64,000 nt of DNA, from contig NC_062224.1 of NCBI RefSeq assembly GCF_902686445.1, positions 52,327,156-52,391,155 on the forward strand, given 5' to 3'. A model generated the notes under the pieces. That model was given only the letters and a program-made list of their open reading frames with translations, was not told the origin of the DNA and made no database searches. This document shows, piece by piece, positions 47,403 through 60,359 of the stretch. Source of the DNA: Sciurus carolinensis (Eukaryota > Chordata > Mammalia > Rodentia > Sciuridae). The stretch's first letter is position 1; every line of letters starts with the position of its first letter. The position numbers and the translations under genes were made by a program.

Positions 47403-47869
47403 TTAATCTATTTCTTAAAAATAAACATTAACACTTATATTTGCTCCATCCATCTCAGTACTGACTTTCCAGGAGAAAGATGAGAAAGATAATGCAGGGC
47501 TATATAAGCTCGTACTCCATCCTGAATAGTTCCAGCTGCTTCTGTCCATGTATCCTTTTCTGGTTTAAGAACTATCTCAAGGAATAGGAGGAAACCATCC
47601 ATTAGCAAGTCCTATTAATACTGCCTGAAGGATCTATTTCTTTCCATCTCTTCGTCCATGGACCATGGCCCTGGTCCAAGCCCCTGCTCCTGTTAACCTC
47701 TCACCAACATTATGGTTTCCCTGGTCCACTCTTGCCCACATATATCTATTCTCAAGATAGGAATATTTCCTAAATACATTCAGGAGAGTACGTGAAACAT
47801 TAACACAACTGCTTTAATAAATAAAAAGCAGAAGGTAAATAACCACCATCAGAGAGGAGAAACAGTGCT

Positions 47870-48420
47870 TAAGGATCATCCCCGCAGCCTCCTCTCTCCC
47901 CACCAGGGGTCATCATTCTCACTTGATTTCTGATTCACCTTTAGAGTTTATCAATTGTGCACTCCTCAACTGTCATTCAGTTTTGCCTGGTTTTGAATGT
48001 TTATCTAAATAGAACCGTACCCTAAGTATTCTTTGCTATATCGCCTTTTATGTTGAACATTGTTTTTAAGAGACACATTTTTGTGCCCTTTCATTTGGGA
48101 GGTTGTAGTGGTACTTTGGTTTTTGTTGTTTTATGGTATTCCACTATGTGCAAACACCTTTGCTTCAGCTCATGAACATTTGTGTTGTTTCCAGTTTTGT
48201 CAATGACAAACAGAATGTTGCTAAGAATGTTCTTGTATAAAGGATACTGTTATATTATGCATGGTTTTCATTAGGATATTTACTTTGGAGTGGAAATCCC
48301 AGGTCCCAGAGTATATTACTTTTGATTTAGTTACACACTTTTCTGTGTTCTTGAATAAATTTACTTTCCCACATCATTGTCTTAGTACAGTAAACTCTTT
48401 ATGAGATTTTTACATTTTTG
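47870..48420. mobile_element. Probable ancient L1-derived sequence
   Basis: Word content resembles 9446-9995 (TATGGTATTCCACTATGTGC, GTCAATGACAAACAGAATGT). No frame, weak call. Confidence 0.35.
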
Positions 48421-50760
48421 CCAGTCGTGTGCATAATGGTATAATGTTTTCTTACTGTGACTTAAATTTGCTTTTCCCCTACTACTAAAAAGGCTGAGCC
48501 CCTACATTTGCTGGACTTTTGGAATTCTTTTCATGAAGTTACTGTTCAAGTCTTTGTCAAACTTTTTATCATCCTGTCTTTTTCTTATTTATCGACTTAG
48601 AGGAATTCTTATAGTCATTTACACTGTAAATATTACAAGTTGAGTAATTTTCTATGTGCTACAAATATTACAAGTGAGTATCCCATATCTGCAATCACAC
48701 TTCCCATCTGGAAAGATTAAACTGAAGATAAATTCCGACTTTACATACAGTTATGATAAAGTCACATATAAGGATTTATATGTCAAATGCTTAGCATGTT
48801 ATTGCTGAATGCATCTTAACCTTATAGCCTCACAGTAAACCTTCCTCTGATTTAATTTGAAATATTTCTGTATAAGAACTGTGAACAATAAATTACCAGA
48901 GAAGAATAAGAATTAAACCACTAGTAGCAACAATTGCAACAGCAAAAACATCGATAGTACTCCTCTCTGTGGAAAATAAACATGTCCAGGTTTGAGAGTA
49001 AGGCATAGAAAAGCTATCCAAAGATGTTCTCTGGCCACATTTTGGAGAAATTTCTTTTGGTTTCCTGGGAACTGATTTGCCAGCCTCCTACTGGTGGAAT
49101 GTTCCTGCTCTGCAGTGTCCCAGAGTGCTGGGCCAGCTCAGACTCGGGCATCAGCTCCTCACATCCTCCTTTCCCACAGTCCTAGGGTGGGATCCCAACA
49201 CCTGAGGCCTCAGTCCTGGCTCTTCATTCTGACCTCTGGCAAACCCCCTGCCTCCAAAACATTTCTCCTGGGGCAGTGGGGTCATGACCCCCAGTAGCGG
49301 GTCACCAAGACAACTGAGCTATGCACATGCCACAGAGAGTTTTCCAGTAAGTGCAGCAGTGTGCCCCCAACTTCTGGGGTTTGCTCCCCTGAATTTCACA
49401 CATTAGGCCTAAAGGCCACATCTGGGCTGCATGTGCATGTGTTCACACACACACAGTACTTGGTGAGGTCACCCTAACAGCTAGGCTCTCAGGACAAGCA
49501 CGCCTGGCAGCCCTGGAGGACCTGAGCTCTGCACAGAGTCCTGCTCTCTCCTCCCCTGAACCTGTGCAGGTCCTCTCTGGGCAGGGCCTTGGGCTTTGGA
49601 GTCCTGCACAGGGAGCCCATGATGCCACGTCCCCTCTCCAGCCCCACCCTCCCATTTCTCTGGTCTGGATGTGCTACCAGGGTATGTGGGCCCCCTCTCT
49701 GTGGCCAAGATGCAGGCCACTGTGACTGCCATTGCCTTGGATTGGCCCCATGGAGCAGCAGGTAGGGAAGGCTGAAGTGGGCAGGGCTGGTCCAGTCCTG
49801 GAGGCCAGGCATGGGAACTGCTATGGATCCTGGGTGGGGGCACCCTATGGCCTGTGTGGGATTGGTCTCCCACCCTTCCGTCCACAGCCTGTGCAGAAGT
49901 GAGGAGTGCCTGGAGCCACAGGGCCACCTCTCCAGGGTGAGGCCATTGTAGGATGGGGCATTTGTGGCCCTCTCCTCCAGATTCCTGGGTTAAGGTGTGT
50001 GCACCCAATGCCAGGCTGGTTGCATCGTTGATGAGGGGAGGATATCTGAGGAGCATCATTCAGCAGACCCACACTTGTTGATCAAGGACTTGGAGGGATT
50101 TAAAGTGTCTGGGAAGAGGGGCCCATGGGGTCAGCCCAGGGGAAGGTGTCATGAACCACCTCCACCACCAGCTGCCAGGGTTCCATGGCCACCTCCAGGA
50201 CACAGGTGGTCCTGTGGCCACCTAAGGATGCTGATTTACTGGAGGGCAGGCAGTGCAGCCAGCTTGAGTGATTGAGAAGTGAGTGGGCTGAGCCACTTCT
50301 GATGAGGGGAGCGGGCCTTGACCTACAAGCTCTAGAGATCTCCCTCTAACACCACTTTCCTCACCTGTCAGGAGGATCCACAATGGCAGGTTTGTTTCCT
50401 GGATGGGGCTAAAAAATACTGGAAAACCCCATTAGCCCACCTTGACTGGATCCCTTGTTATTTTTCTAACTTAGGAAACTTGTTAACCATTCATTGGGGT
50501 TTCACAGCTAAGGTAGTCAAAGCCAGTAAGCACAGCCAGAGAGGAGAGTGAAGAAGGATCATTACTTGAAGCAAGTAAGTAGAGTACTGGAGAAGTGCCA
50601 AAGCAGTGTGTCCTAGAACAAAGGAAGCACGGGCATGTTATTGAGGGGTTCCTATGCATGTTTGTGCTGGCGAGACCTGTTATGGCCCGTAGAGGAGGGC
50701 ACATTCCTTCCCATGTGCAGTCCAAGGCCATGCTTCTTCATAAATGGCATGTTTCTAAAT
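48421..50760. other. No recognised feature; GC rises after 49.1 kb
   Basis: Includes open frames up to 192 codons on minus (49481-50059), but they lack family resemblance, and overlapping frames on both strands fit base composition. Confidence 0.4.
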
Positions 50761-50761
50761 A

Positions 50762-50905
50762 GCAGATGGTCACCTGATGGTGCATGCCTATAATCCTAGT
50801 TCTTCTGGAGGCTAAGGCAGGAAGATCATAAGTTGGAGGCCAGCTTCAGCAAGGACCTCAGCAACTAGTGACATCCTGCCTCAAAACAAAACAAAATAAA
50901 ATTAC
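50762..50905 (+). mobile_element. B1-type SINE
   Basis: GATGGTGCATGCCTATAATC and GGAGGCTAAGGCAGGAAGAT, then an AAACAAAACAAAATAAAA tail. Confidence 0.88.
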
Positions 50906-51219
50906 GGGATTCTCACACAGAGACAGGAGACACCAGGGTATTCAGCAGGCAGCAGTGTTTATTTGTGGACACAGCCTCAGAAAATTCTTATCCAAAGGTT
51001 GAGCATTCAGTGTATGTAGCCACATATATTCTTGTTAGTTTCCTTTTACATATTACTTCTTTGTCTCCCATATGAGGTAATACACATTCCTGTTTGGGCA
51101 TTCTATTTCTAAACTGGAAAGTAGCAAGAATGTTACAACTGAGTTGTGGAAGACTCACAGTGATACTGCTGACACCATCTTTCCTTTGTTCTGAGAAATT
51201 TCTACCATGAAAACAAAAG

Positions 51220-51278
51220 GTCTGGAGATAGAGCTCAGTGATACAGCACTCCTGGCTTCTGTTCCCAGCACCAAAGTA
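51220..51278 (+). mobile_element. Partial ID SINE
   Basis: GGTCTGGAGATAGAGCTCAG to CTGTTCCCAGCACC; the middle is shortened. Confidence 0.75.
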
Positions 51279-51289
51279 AGGCAAACCAA

Positions 51290-53540
51290 ACAAATGACAG
51301 ATGGACTTCATTTAGGGCACGCAGAGAATTTAGCATTATAATGAATTATAGTGAACAAAGTTTACCCTAGGTCACCTAGCTCACCTAGAAGAGGAGCTGT
51401 GTACCTTTGACTCATTCAAGATGTTTCTTTCAGGCCTTTTCTAAAGAGTCTTATTTGAAACAGAAAAAAACTTCAAGTGATGTTAGCAGTGATCAGCTCC
51501 CTGCCTACAAGCACAGGTGTTATAAGTTGCTGCCTGGCCACTAACCACATTGCAGAATGTTTCCTGGTGGGGAGAAAGATCTGAAGGGGGCAGAGCTTGG
51601 CTTCTGGATCCCTTGGGGCCTCTCCTTCCTCTTAGGCTATTCTACCTAACACCTCTAGTTTCTGAGCGACATAGATCTTGGATGACCTCCAAACCCAGAG
51701 GCTTTGAGCCTGATCCCAGGCTCTCACCTTACCCCACTGTTGATGGCTGTTTCCTGGGGCACACTAAGGCCCTGATTCTGGAGGGTTTCAGTTCCATCCC
51801 ACCTCTCTGCTCTCCAGTGCTCTGAGGGCATCGTTAGAGTACCCCTCTAGGCAGGGGTTGCAGCCTTCCTGGCCGGCTGTCTTGACCTTGACCCTCCAAG
51901 ATGGCAGCCCCTGGGGCTACTCAGTGGACCACCTTTGTGTTACTTATGGGATTGAGTCTTAGTCTTAGTTGCCAGAGGGTTGTTTCTCCCTTGTACCCAG
52001 AATCTCCCTTGCTGAGGCAGTTAGTCTCTGATTGAGGCTGAAGGCTAACTAGGTGCCAGTGGTCACTTTTCTCACTTCTTCTGCCCACTAGTACCAGAAT
52101 AGTTTTCTCTCTCACAGCCCATTGCCCAAGGCCCAGGTAACCCAGGAAGCCTTGAAGGTCAGTTCTGGGGGGTGGGTAGAGCCACTGTTCATTCTGCAAA
52201 GTGTCACCTTTGTTCTGAGAGGCTGCAGTGATGAGAATCACCTACATATTTTCTTCTAGACCAACTTGACAGTGGGATTGTGATGGATGCAGTCAGGAAA
52301 CCCCTTAAATCAACTGTCATTTGTGGCTAGAGACTGACCTAGAAACCTGTAGTCCTGGGGCCAGAGAGGAGGAAGCAGATTTGGACACATTGTAGAGAAA
52401 TTGCTGGTTAGGGTTACAAAGGGTGTGGGGAAGACTGAAGTCCTCTGAACACCTTCCCGAGACACTTGGTGAGAGGTCCCAAGAGGAGAGGCAGGGCTCC
52501 TGACCTGCCAGCTCATGAGCCATCACTGCTTGGTAGCCATAGATTTGAAGCCACATCCTCATACCATGCTGGCCTCTGAAGGGGTGACAGGAGCACAGAA
52601 GGCCAGAGCTGATCAACCTAGTGGGATGGTTTCAGGGTCCACCAGTGATTTCAGGCTTTCTGGCCATTCACTGGCTTGCTGTCCACTCACTGGTAAGAAT
52701 CGAGAGGCAGAAGCTAAGTCAGTCTCCCAACCCTGAGTGTGGATAAGGACAGAGATACGATCTGATTCATGTAGCTCCTTCCTGTTCTGGGACTCCTGAC
52801 CTGCTCTGAGCATTACAGCTGGCTTCCAACAGGAGCAGATCATGTGTAGAAGAGAAATGGCACCAAGAGAGGCCTTGTGAGTTGCCCAAGCCACACATCT
52901 CAGGAGTGGCTCTACCCAGGTTGACTTCAGGCCTTGTCCCTTGATTCTGTCCCTCACATGCTCAGCTCAGGGAGGTGCTGTCCATGGAGGGTCAGCAGCT
53001 CCAGGGGTTGGGCCTGGTGACCACTGTGTACTGTCCTCAGTGGCAGCATTTTGCACTCAGAGAGACTGATGTGGAGTTTTCCAATGTAGTGCGACTTTCA
53101 CACTTGCTGTGCTCTGCCATCCTCCTGAGGACCTTGGGTAAAGGTGACCTGCATGTTATACTGGAGAAAATAGCACAGAGGGGTGTTGGGATCTGGCGAT
53201 GAGCACACAATTTATAAGCAGCAAACAGAGACTAGACCAGGGCATCGACCTGAGAACCCCAAGATCTTTGTTCATGGCCCTGGCCTCATGACTTCTTTTG
53301 TTGAGGAAGCTGACGGAAATCAGGAGTAGACTTGCCTGTGTGAGAGGGAGATGGAGGTGGAAGGTGGAGTCCGACCCACTTCCTGTTACTGTAGCACCGG
53401 TTAGATTGGCTTTGACTCCCATGGGTCATGTTCTGGGTTCAAATGGGGAATCCAGCACACAGTTTTCTTTAACTTCTGACTGATATTACCATAATGGGAG
53501 GTTGCTTAAAATTAATTTTTGGTAATTGTTGAGAATATTT
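51290..53540. other. No recognised feature
   Basis: GC-moderate unique-looking sequence. Frames under 120 codons on both strands, none recognised. Confidence 0.4.
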
Positions 53541-53544
53541 ATTT

Positions 53545-53620
53545 ATTGGTGCTGAGGTCAGATCCAGGACATTGTGCATGCTATGTGCAAACTCAACACT
53601 GAACGTCTACTCTAAGCTCC
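53545..53620 (-). mobile_element. Partial, diverged ID SINE
   Basis: TTGGTGCTGAGGTCAGATCC and GTGCATGCTATGTGCAAACT. Confidence 0.65.
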
Positions 53621-53916
53621 TGATAAGGTTTATTACCTTGAACTTTGTCACACTGCTCAGCTCTGCACATAGCATGTTAATCATTTTAGGAGTGCTCATG
53701 TAAATCAGATGATATCAGATTAAAGAGCCCTAAATTTATCTAATGTCTGGAAAACTGAGGTAACCTGTGCAGCATCCTGTTTCAGACCCTAGAGTGGCAC
53801 TTAGAAGCCTTAGTCCTTGTCCTCACCTTCCAGAAAACCACCCCCACACCCATGATGATATCAAAAGCTCTGTCCTTATATCAATAACGCCAATCTAACA
53901 ACAAGGATAAGGTTTT

Positions 53917-53939
53917 GGAAAGGAAAGGAAAGGAAAGGA

Positions 53940-53995
<56 letters not shown>

Positions 53996-54085
53996 AGGAA
54001 GAGAGAAAGAAAGGAAGAAAGATGGAAGGAAGGAAGGAAGGAAGGAAGGAAGGAAGGAAGGAAGGAAGGAAGGAAGGAAGGAAGG
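53917..54085. repeat. (GGAAA)n-(GAAA)n-(GGAA)n purine microsatellite
   Basis: About five GGAAA units, sixteen GAAA units, a short irregular bridge, then about fifteen GGAA units: 165 bases of pure purine on +. The frames reading Lys/Glu/Arg or Phe/Ser/Leu repeats here are by-products. Confidence 0.97.
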
Positions 54086-54089
54086 GAGT

Positions 54090-56650
54090 TGTTTTTCTTT
54101 AATTTGCTAGCAATGAAAATATGCGGTGGACTCCTGTCCCAGAGAGACAAGGATTCTGGCTGCTAGGGGGAACAGTGGTGTTTTGAAAGGACATAGAAAA
54201 GCTACATTCCAGCTGTCCTTGTCCAGAGTCAGAATTCACTGGGAGATGGGCATTGCTTAGATATGCAGGTGCCAGCCCCAAAGTCCGGATTCCTTCATTC
54301 TTGTGGTCCATGAACCAAAGGACAGCTAACTTAACCTGCGTTAGGAAGAGGTTAACTTTGCTTCCTTCATGGCTAGGGAGAGGGGAGGAAGAAGAGGAAG
54401 AAATAGCAGCAAGGGGTTAAAAACAGATGGAGTAAACTCTTGTGACAATGGTGAGATGGCCACCCTAAGCACAAGCAATTGTCTCAGGACAAGGGACCAA
54501 TTGACTCAATCAATCCATCTTCCAGGATCCCAGGTCTGACAGGGAAAACATCCTGGGCAGCAAATGGAACCTACCCCCTTACGTCTCCAGAGCCACCTGA
54601 TAGAACCAGAACCAAGAGAACCATCAACTGGACTACAGTCAACTAAGACTGCTCAATTAGGCATGACAGTGGACCCTGCTTTTACAGCATCTGCAATATG
54701 CCAGATTTCAGGCTTAACAAGATCCCTGTCTTCATGTGCTTTGGTCAACTGGCTGCTACAAAACTCTCTCCTGCAGTCTGCACACAGCTCTCTGGGGATC
54801 CTCCAGTGGGTGTCATGGGTGGACTCCTGGAAAAAGTCCCATTCTGTCAACTCACCACTTGTGGATGTTCATACCTTCCAGAAACTTAAGGATCCCTCCT
54901 CTCACATGCATACATTTTTCTGTCTGCACCACCTGAGCAGATCCACAGGACTATGGAGCCCATGACACCAGCTCACCTCCCTTTTCTTCTTCCCAAGGAA
55001 ATAGAAGTGAGGACCCCAGTGTAGCCCCAAAAGGGATGACCATAGAGGACGATTAATCCAGGAAGAAGAAGAAGAGGAAGAGGAGGAGGAGGGTAATGAT
55101 GATGATTAGGGCCAGGAAGAGAGGGAAGAGAGCAGAAATTTGGGGGAAAGGTGCTCCTAGCAAGGGGGAAGTAGCACCAGCCAAGTAGCACCAGTGAAAT
55201 CCCTGGAGATTCAGGAAGAACTCATAGTGGTGCAGAAAAATCCTGGGCCTCATGAGGAAAACACCTTAGGTGAGAAGGCCCAGGTATCTCTCGGAAATTC
55301 TGCTCTTGCCACTGAGATACCCAACTGGCAGAGCCCTGCTGCAGGTATGCTGACTCTAGGGCTGTCTGTGGCAGAGGCAGCAGTACTTGGAGAGCCAGCT
55401 GCAGTGGCATCCCACTGCCAGAGAATGGGATCATGGAAGGGCTGAATGAACAACATCTGCCCAGCTCTGCAGGTTCCAAGGGGTCAGACAACAGGGTATA
55501 TGAAGAGCCTTCCTGTGGTCCATCTGGGAGCTGTCCTCCACACGTAGTTGCTGGCTGGAGGCCCCTCAAGACAAAGAGTTCTGTGCCATAGCCCTGCCAC
55601 TGCCAATACTTGAGGAATCAAGGTGAGCTGACCTTACCTTTAAGCTTCTTATTTCTCTGGAGGAAGATTTTGGCACCCTGCAGAGGAAGGTTCTGGGTCT
55701 GAAGAAAAGAAGGATCTTAGAGGATGACAGAGAGGCCTGGGAGTGTAGAGCAAAGGCTGTGGCAACCTGAACCACCATTCAGTCAACCCCATTTTCTCCC
55801 CACTTACATGCTCCCCCTTTAGGACTGGAGACCCACCAACCCAGCCCCCTGACACTATCCAGATGCCAGCTATTCTTGTCACCTTCCTATTATCAAACCA
55901 GGCTGCTGTACCCTAATCCTGTCTATCTCCCTTCCACACAACTGATCATGATGAAGAGGGAATCCTTAGTTCTTGCTGAAACCTGCTTGGAGACGGAATC
56001 AATAAACCATACGGAGGTGTGGGCTGGCTGGAAATAAAAGGCTGGAAAATATCATATTAAGAAATGAAGATAAAGGACAGAAGAAATATAAAGTGGGGGC
56101 TTGATGGGTGGAAAAGACCTGATGGGTCTGATCCTAACAAAGAAAAAGGCCCATGAATACTTCATTTATAGTGAAACACATCAAAGGAGGATTTAATGTG
56201 GGAAAAACGTTTTCAAGATAAATAAGAAGTGAGAGGCTGTGGGGAAGTTGGCCTGATAGGATTCTCATCACTTGTGCAGTAATTCTTCCTCCTCCAGGCA
56301 GCTGGCACTTCAAGGCTACTTGGGTGCACTGGTATCTGCATCCACCTCCTGGGAGATACATTTGAACCTAGGGCTGTCTGAACCAATATATTGCATGGTA
56401 TCACAGAATTCTCTTTGAGCAGGATGTTGCCAAGGCAATGGAATGGTCTCAAATCAGTGAGACTGAGAGTTCTCTGAGAGGCACACCTTTGCTTAGAGTT
56501 GACTCAGACAAGCCCACAATTCACTTACAGCTCCCAACATCTCCCTCTTTTATGGTTTTTAAGTTCAAGTGATGTGTTTTTACTTGTAGTTCCCAAATTT
56601 TATTTCTGAGTGTACAACAACCTATTATCATAACACAAAAAAGAATTAGT
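54090..56650. other. No recognised feature
   Basis: Contains a 133-codon frame (54564-54965) without recognised homology and a short GAAGAAGAGGAGGAG tract near 55065-55092. Nothing here could be assigned. Confidence 0.4.
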
Positions 56651-56654
56651 AAGA

Positions 56655-58318
56655 TCTCCTATGTTCTTGGATAGGCATAATTAATATTGTCAAAATGGCC
56701 ATACTACCAAAAATGTTATACAGATTTAATGCAATTTCAATTAGATCCCAATGCCTTTCCTCATGGAAATAGAGAAAGCATTCATTTGGAAAAATAAGAG
56801 AACCAGAATAGTCAAAGCGATCCTTAGCAAGAAGAGTGAAGCAGGAGACATCATAATACCAGACATTAAACTATAGTACAGAGCTATAATAACAAAAATG
56901 GCATGGTATTGGCACCAAAATAGAAACATAGACCAATGGTACAGAATAGAGGACACAGAGACAAACCCACATAAATACAGTTATCTTATACTACATAAAG
57001 GGGCCAAAACATACATTGAAGAAAAGATATTCTCTTCAACAAATGGTGCTGGGAAAACTGTAAATCCATATGCAGCAAAATGAAAGGAAATCCCTATCTC
57101 TTACCCTGAACAAAGCTCAACTCAAAGTATCAAATATTTAGGCACTAGATCAGAGACCCTGCACCTAATAGAAGAAAAAGCAAATCCAAATCTTCATTAT
57201 GTGGGCTTAGTACCTGACTTTCTCAACAAGACTCCTAAATCACAAGAAATAAAATCAAGAATCAACAAATAGGATGGATTCTAACTAAAAAGCTTCCTCT
57301 CAGCAAAAGAAACAATCAAAAATGTTAAGAGAGAGGCTATGGAGTAGTCAAAAATCTTTACCACATGCACCTTAGAAAGAGCACTAATCTCCAGGATACA
57401 TGAAGAACTAAAAAAACTTAACCCTCCAGAAAACAAATAACTCAATAAATAAATGGGCTAAGGAACTGAACAGACACTTCACAGAGGAAATATAATCTAT
57501 CAATAAATATATGAAAACATGATCACCACCTCTAGCAATTAGAGAAATGCAAATCAAAACTACTCTAAGATTTCATCTCACTCCAGTCAGAATGGAAATG
57601 ATCAAGAATACAAGCAATAATAAAAGTTGGCGAGGATGTGGGGGAAAAGGTAGGCTCATACATTGCTGGTGGGACTGCAAATTGGTGCAACCACTCTGGA
57701 AAGCAGTATGGAGATTCCTTAGAAAGCTCAGAATGGAACCTCCATTTGACCTGCCATCCCACTCTTCAGTTTATACCCAAAAGACTTAAAATCTGCATAC
57801 TACAGTGATGCAGCCACATCAATATTTATAGCAGTTTAATTCACAATAGCAAAACTATGGAACCAACCTAGGTGCCCTTCAATAGATGAATGGATCAAAA
57901 AACTGGCATATATACACAATGGAATATTACTCAGTCTTAAAGGTGCATTAATTATGGCATTTTCAGGTAAATAGATGGAGTTGGAGAACATCATGCTAAG
58001 CAAAATAAGCCAATCCCAAAAAACCAAAGGCCAAGTGTTTTCTCTGATATGTGGATGCTGATTCATAACGAGGGCCCAGGATGAAAGAATGAACTTTGGA
58101 TTGGGCAGAGGGGAGTGAGGGGAGGGAAGGGGGCAAGGGTGGGAAAGATGGTGAATGAAATTGACATTATTAACCTATGTACTTGTATAATCACATGAAT
58201 GGTATGAACTCTACATCATGTACAACCAGAGAAATGAATAGTTGTGCTCCATTCATGTACAATGAATCAAAATGCATTCTGCTGTCATGTATAACAAATT
58301 AGAACAAATAAAATTTTT
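56655..58318 (+). mobile_element. 5'-truncated older L1 (ORF2 3' half and 3' UTR)
   Basis: Starts in ORF2 at CTTGGATAGGCATAATTAAT and keeps short open pieces: 56898-57083 ([20 protein letters not shown]) and 57547-57789 ([20 protein letters not shown]). The 3' UTR lacks the telomere-like tract of the young elements and ends AAATAAAATTTTTTT. Many frameshifts; an older subfamily. Confidence 0.93.
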
Positions 58319-58319
58319 T

Positions 58320-59150
58320 TAAAATATACATATATAATAGAAAGTTATAGGTTTGGAAGTTTATTTTAGAATGGAAAATTAGAAGGTGAAAGAACTGTTT
58401 CTGAATGAGAAAGTATTTTGTCTGATAAAGTCATATCCTTGTGCTAAAGTCCAAGATGAAAAAGAGGACAAAACTAAGGATGAAAAACAAGTTGTAAATG
58501 TCTAAGTAAGTCACAGAAGATTTGCAGAAGGTAAATCTCAAAAAGTTTGTTTTTGTGATTAAATTGGCTATAATTAGCACAAAGTTAATTGAACTTTAAT
58601 GTACAGATACAAAGCAAAGTCTGAAACCTTGTCTGCACTTATCAATCAAGATACTTTTCTGGTATTTGTTAGGTTTTATTACTTGGGGAAACTATTTTTA
58701 ACAAATTAGGATTTGTACCTGTTTTAAAGTCTTAAATTATTGCTTTGTTTTAAAGTCTTAAATTATTGCTTTGTAACTGGTTAAACAACTGTTATTTAGA
58801 TTATAACAATATAGTTGACACCCTAAATATATGTGAGTAGGTGAATATATGCATCTGAGAACTATATCTGTCTAGGTCTTAGAAGACAGAGCAAAGGACA
58901 ATTATCATCAGCTAGGAATACACCAAAGGAGTCATGAAGGGAGTGGAATTTGTAGTGAGCTAGTATTTCCCATTCTGTAAAGGATTAGGGACATTCTGGA
59001 GTAAGAAAGAGCAAGAATAAAGATTTTTAAATGTGAAAAAAATAAAATTAAAAAAACAAATATTTCTTAAGTGCTAAAAAAAAGAGAATTAGAAGTAAAC
59101 ATATAGTTCCAAAAATATATCATGTAGAATGCTTCAACATGTTTCTAGGA
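58320..59150. other. AT-rich, no recognised feature
   Basis: A 26-base segment near 58720-58775 is tandemly duplicated (TTTTAAAGTCTTAAATTATT twice). Confidence 0.4.
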
Positions 59151-59159
59151 TTAAAGTCT

Positions 59160-60358
59160 TTTAGATCATGAAGTATTTGTTCAACAAGAGATGAAGGCTC
59201 CATGAGTTTGTTTTTGCTTTCCCGAATACCCTGGGTGTGATGAAGTAACTCTATAAGATCCAGGTTGTTACAAGAGAAGCTATAAAAGAGATTAAAGTGA
59301 CTACTCCAAGCACTGTAAGTCTGTTATCTAGGAGTAAAAAAAGGAAAGCTGTTAAAGAACCAGTATCACTTTCCCTTTATCATATCTAGTAATACAGTTA
59401 ATTAGATTACATTTCTTATAAGTTACATGATATTTATCTCCTTTTCTCTTTACTCTTACATTTCCAGTAATGAAAGCATAAGGAGTTTGAACACAGGTTC
59501 ACAGGTCATAGTAGGAACCCTCTCTGAAGTTCCTGTCTGTGAAGTCAGGCATGTGGCCATCTGTAAAACTGAGAAAACATGAGGCAGCTATCAAATGACA
59601 CAGATCTTTTTGCATGCCACCTTCACTGTAAGTCAGGATATTATCAACAAATCCACCAGGCATCATAGAATCCTGGCATAGCTGTTTTTTTTTTTTTATC
59701 AATTCTTGGAGACCAGTCCAAAATATATCTACCACTTCTAGAGTTTTTTGTTGAACTGGCAAGACATTTGCACATTCCATAGATTTAGTAAAGATATTAA
59801 ATTCTATTACAGACTGATTAGGACAGTAAGGTGCTGGTAGATGTTGCATGGGAATAACTGACCTTTTATGGGAAAGTCACATCCTAATAACTTTCCAGAC
59901 ATAAGATCTAAGGTCCAAGGACCAGTATGATTAGCTGGTCTATGTCCCCAATATGCTGTCTTTTCCTCAAAAGTGACTTTTAAACAGTCAGCATGCTTAT
60001 CATAGGACCAACATATAGGTTGATTCCTACTGAAGCCAGTATAATTAAATTCAGCTACATGAATAGGTGTAATAATGTGTTTGTCTATAAAACCTCCCAT
60101 CATATGAGTATCATTAGTAAATACTGGGATAGTTTCTCCAGTTCACACAGCTGGATATACTAAAGATGGATCTGGGAAGTAGGTCCAATAAGTTTCTCCA
60201 TGGACTCCATTTACCTGGCAACTCAGCAGAGTCAGCTTGGCCAAAAACATTGTGGCTGGAGTCTTATTGTATCCCTGTTGCTCAACCATCTGCTCAGCCT
60301 GAAGTGTCAGGTCCTTCTGTTTTCTCCATGACAGGTTGGGTTTTCTGGAAATATACAA
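59160..60358 (-). pseudogene. Endogenous betaretrovirus-like env remnant, broken
   Basis: On minus the frame from 60358 to 59807 has one in-frame stop (near 60140), then continues in another frame from 59849 to 59499. Motifs such as GETYWTYFPDPSLVYPA, ANHTGPWTLDL and an Asn-glycosylation site resemble the surface-subunit part of ERVK/betaretroviral Env; the first ~60 residues hold a leader-like hydrophobic stretch. A hydrophobic run near 59230-59340 might be the transmembrane-subunit start, but this is not secure. No pol or gag frames and no LTR pair were recognised. The element cannot make a full envelope protein. Confidence 0.65.
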
Positions 60359-60359
60359 G

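Larger units (their letters stand above)
30132..47575 (-). pseudogene. CRYZL1: CRYZL1 C-terminal seven exons (unprocessed pseudogene)
   Basis: Read 5' to 3' on minus. 47439-47575: [27 protein letters not shown]; one base is lost near 47452 and the donor GT has become AT. 45658-45769: [30 protein letters not shown] (nucleotide-binding fold), good AG/GT sites. 42845-42944: IDASNGKVRIAESCLEE; TGA at 42942-42940 replaces an Arg codon (CGA to TGA) and one extra A (42884-42887) shifts frame. 41658-41779: [24 protein letters not shown] at 41771-41769 replaces Tyr. Then the L1 (34467-41369) in the intron, then 33465-33578, 30706-30739 and 30132-30228 as in the left arm. N-terminal exons are not found up to 64 kb. 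Family: zinc-independent quinone oxidoreductase-like protein. Two nonsense codons plus frameshifts and splice losses make it non-functional, unless the sequence is unreliable. Confidence 0.9.

Noticed and set aside
49481..50059. 192-codon minus frame as a gene
   Set aside because: No recognised domain, overlapping frames on both strands and no splice or promoter context.
53881..54166. Lys/Glu-rich and Phe/Ser/Leu-rich frames
   Set aside because: Translations of the GGAA/GAAA microsatellite.
55190..55560. Possible NAP/TSPY-like retrocopy (acidic/basic tracts, short frame MKSLEIQEELI)
   Set aside because: Only a vague resemblance; no sustained frame or A tail to support it.
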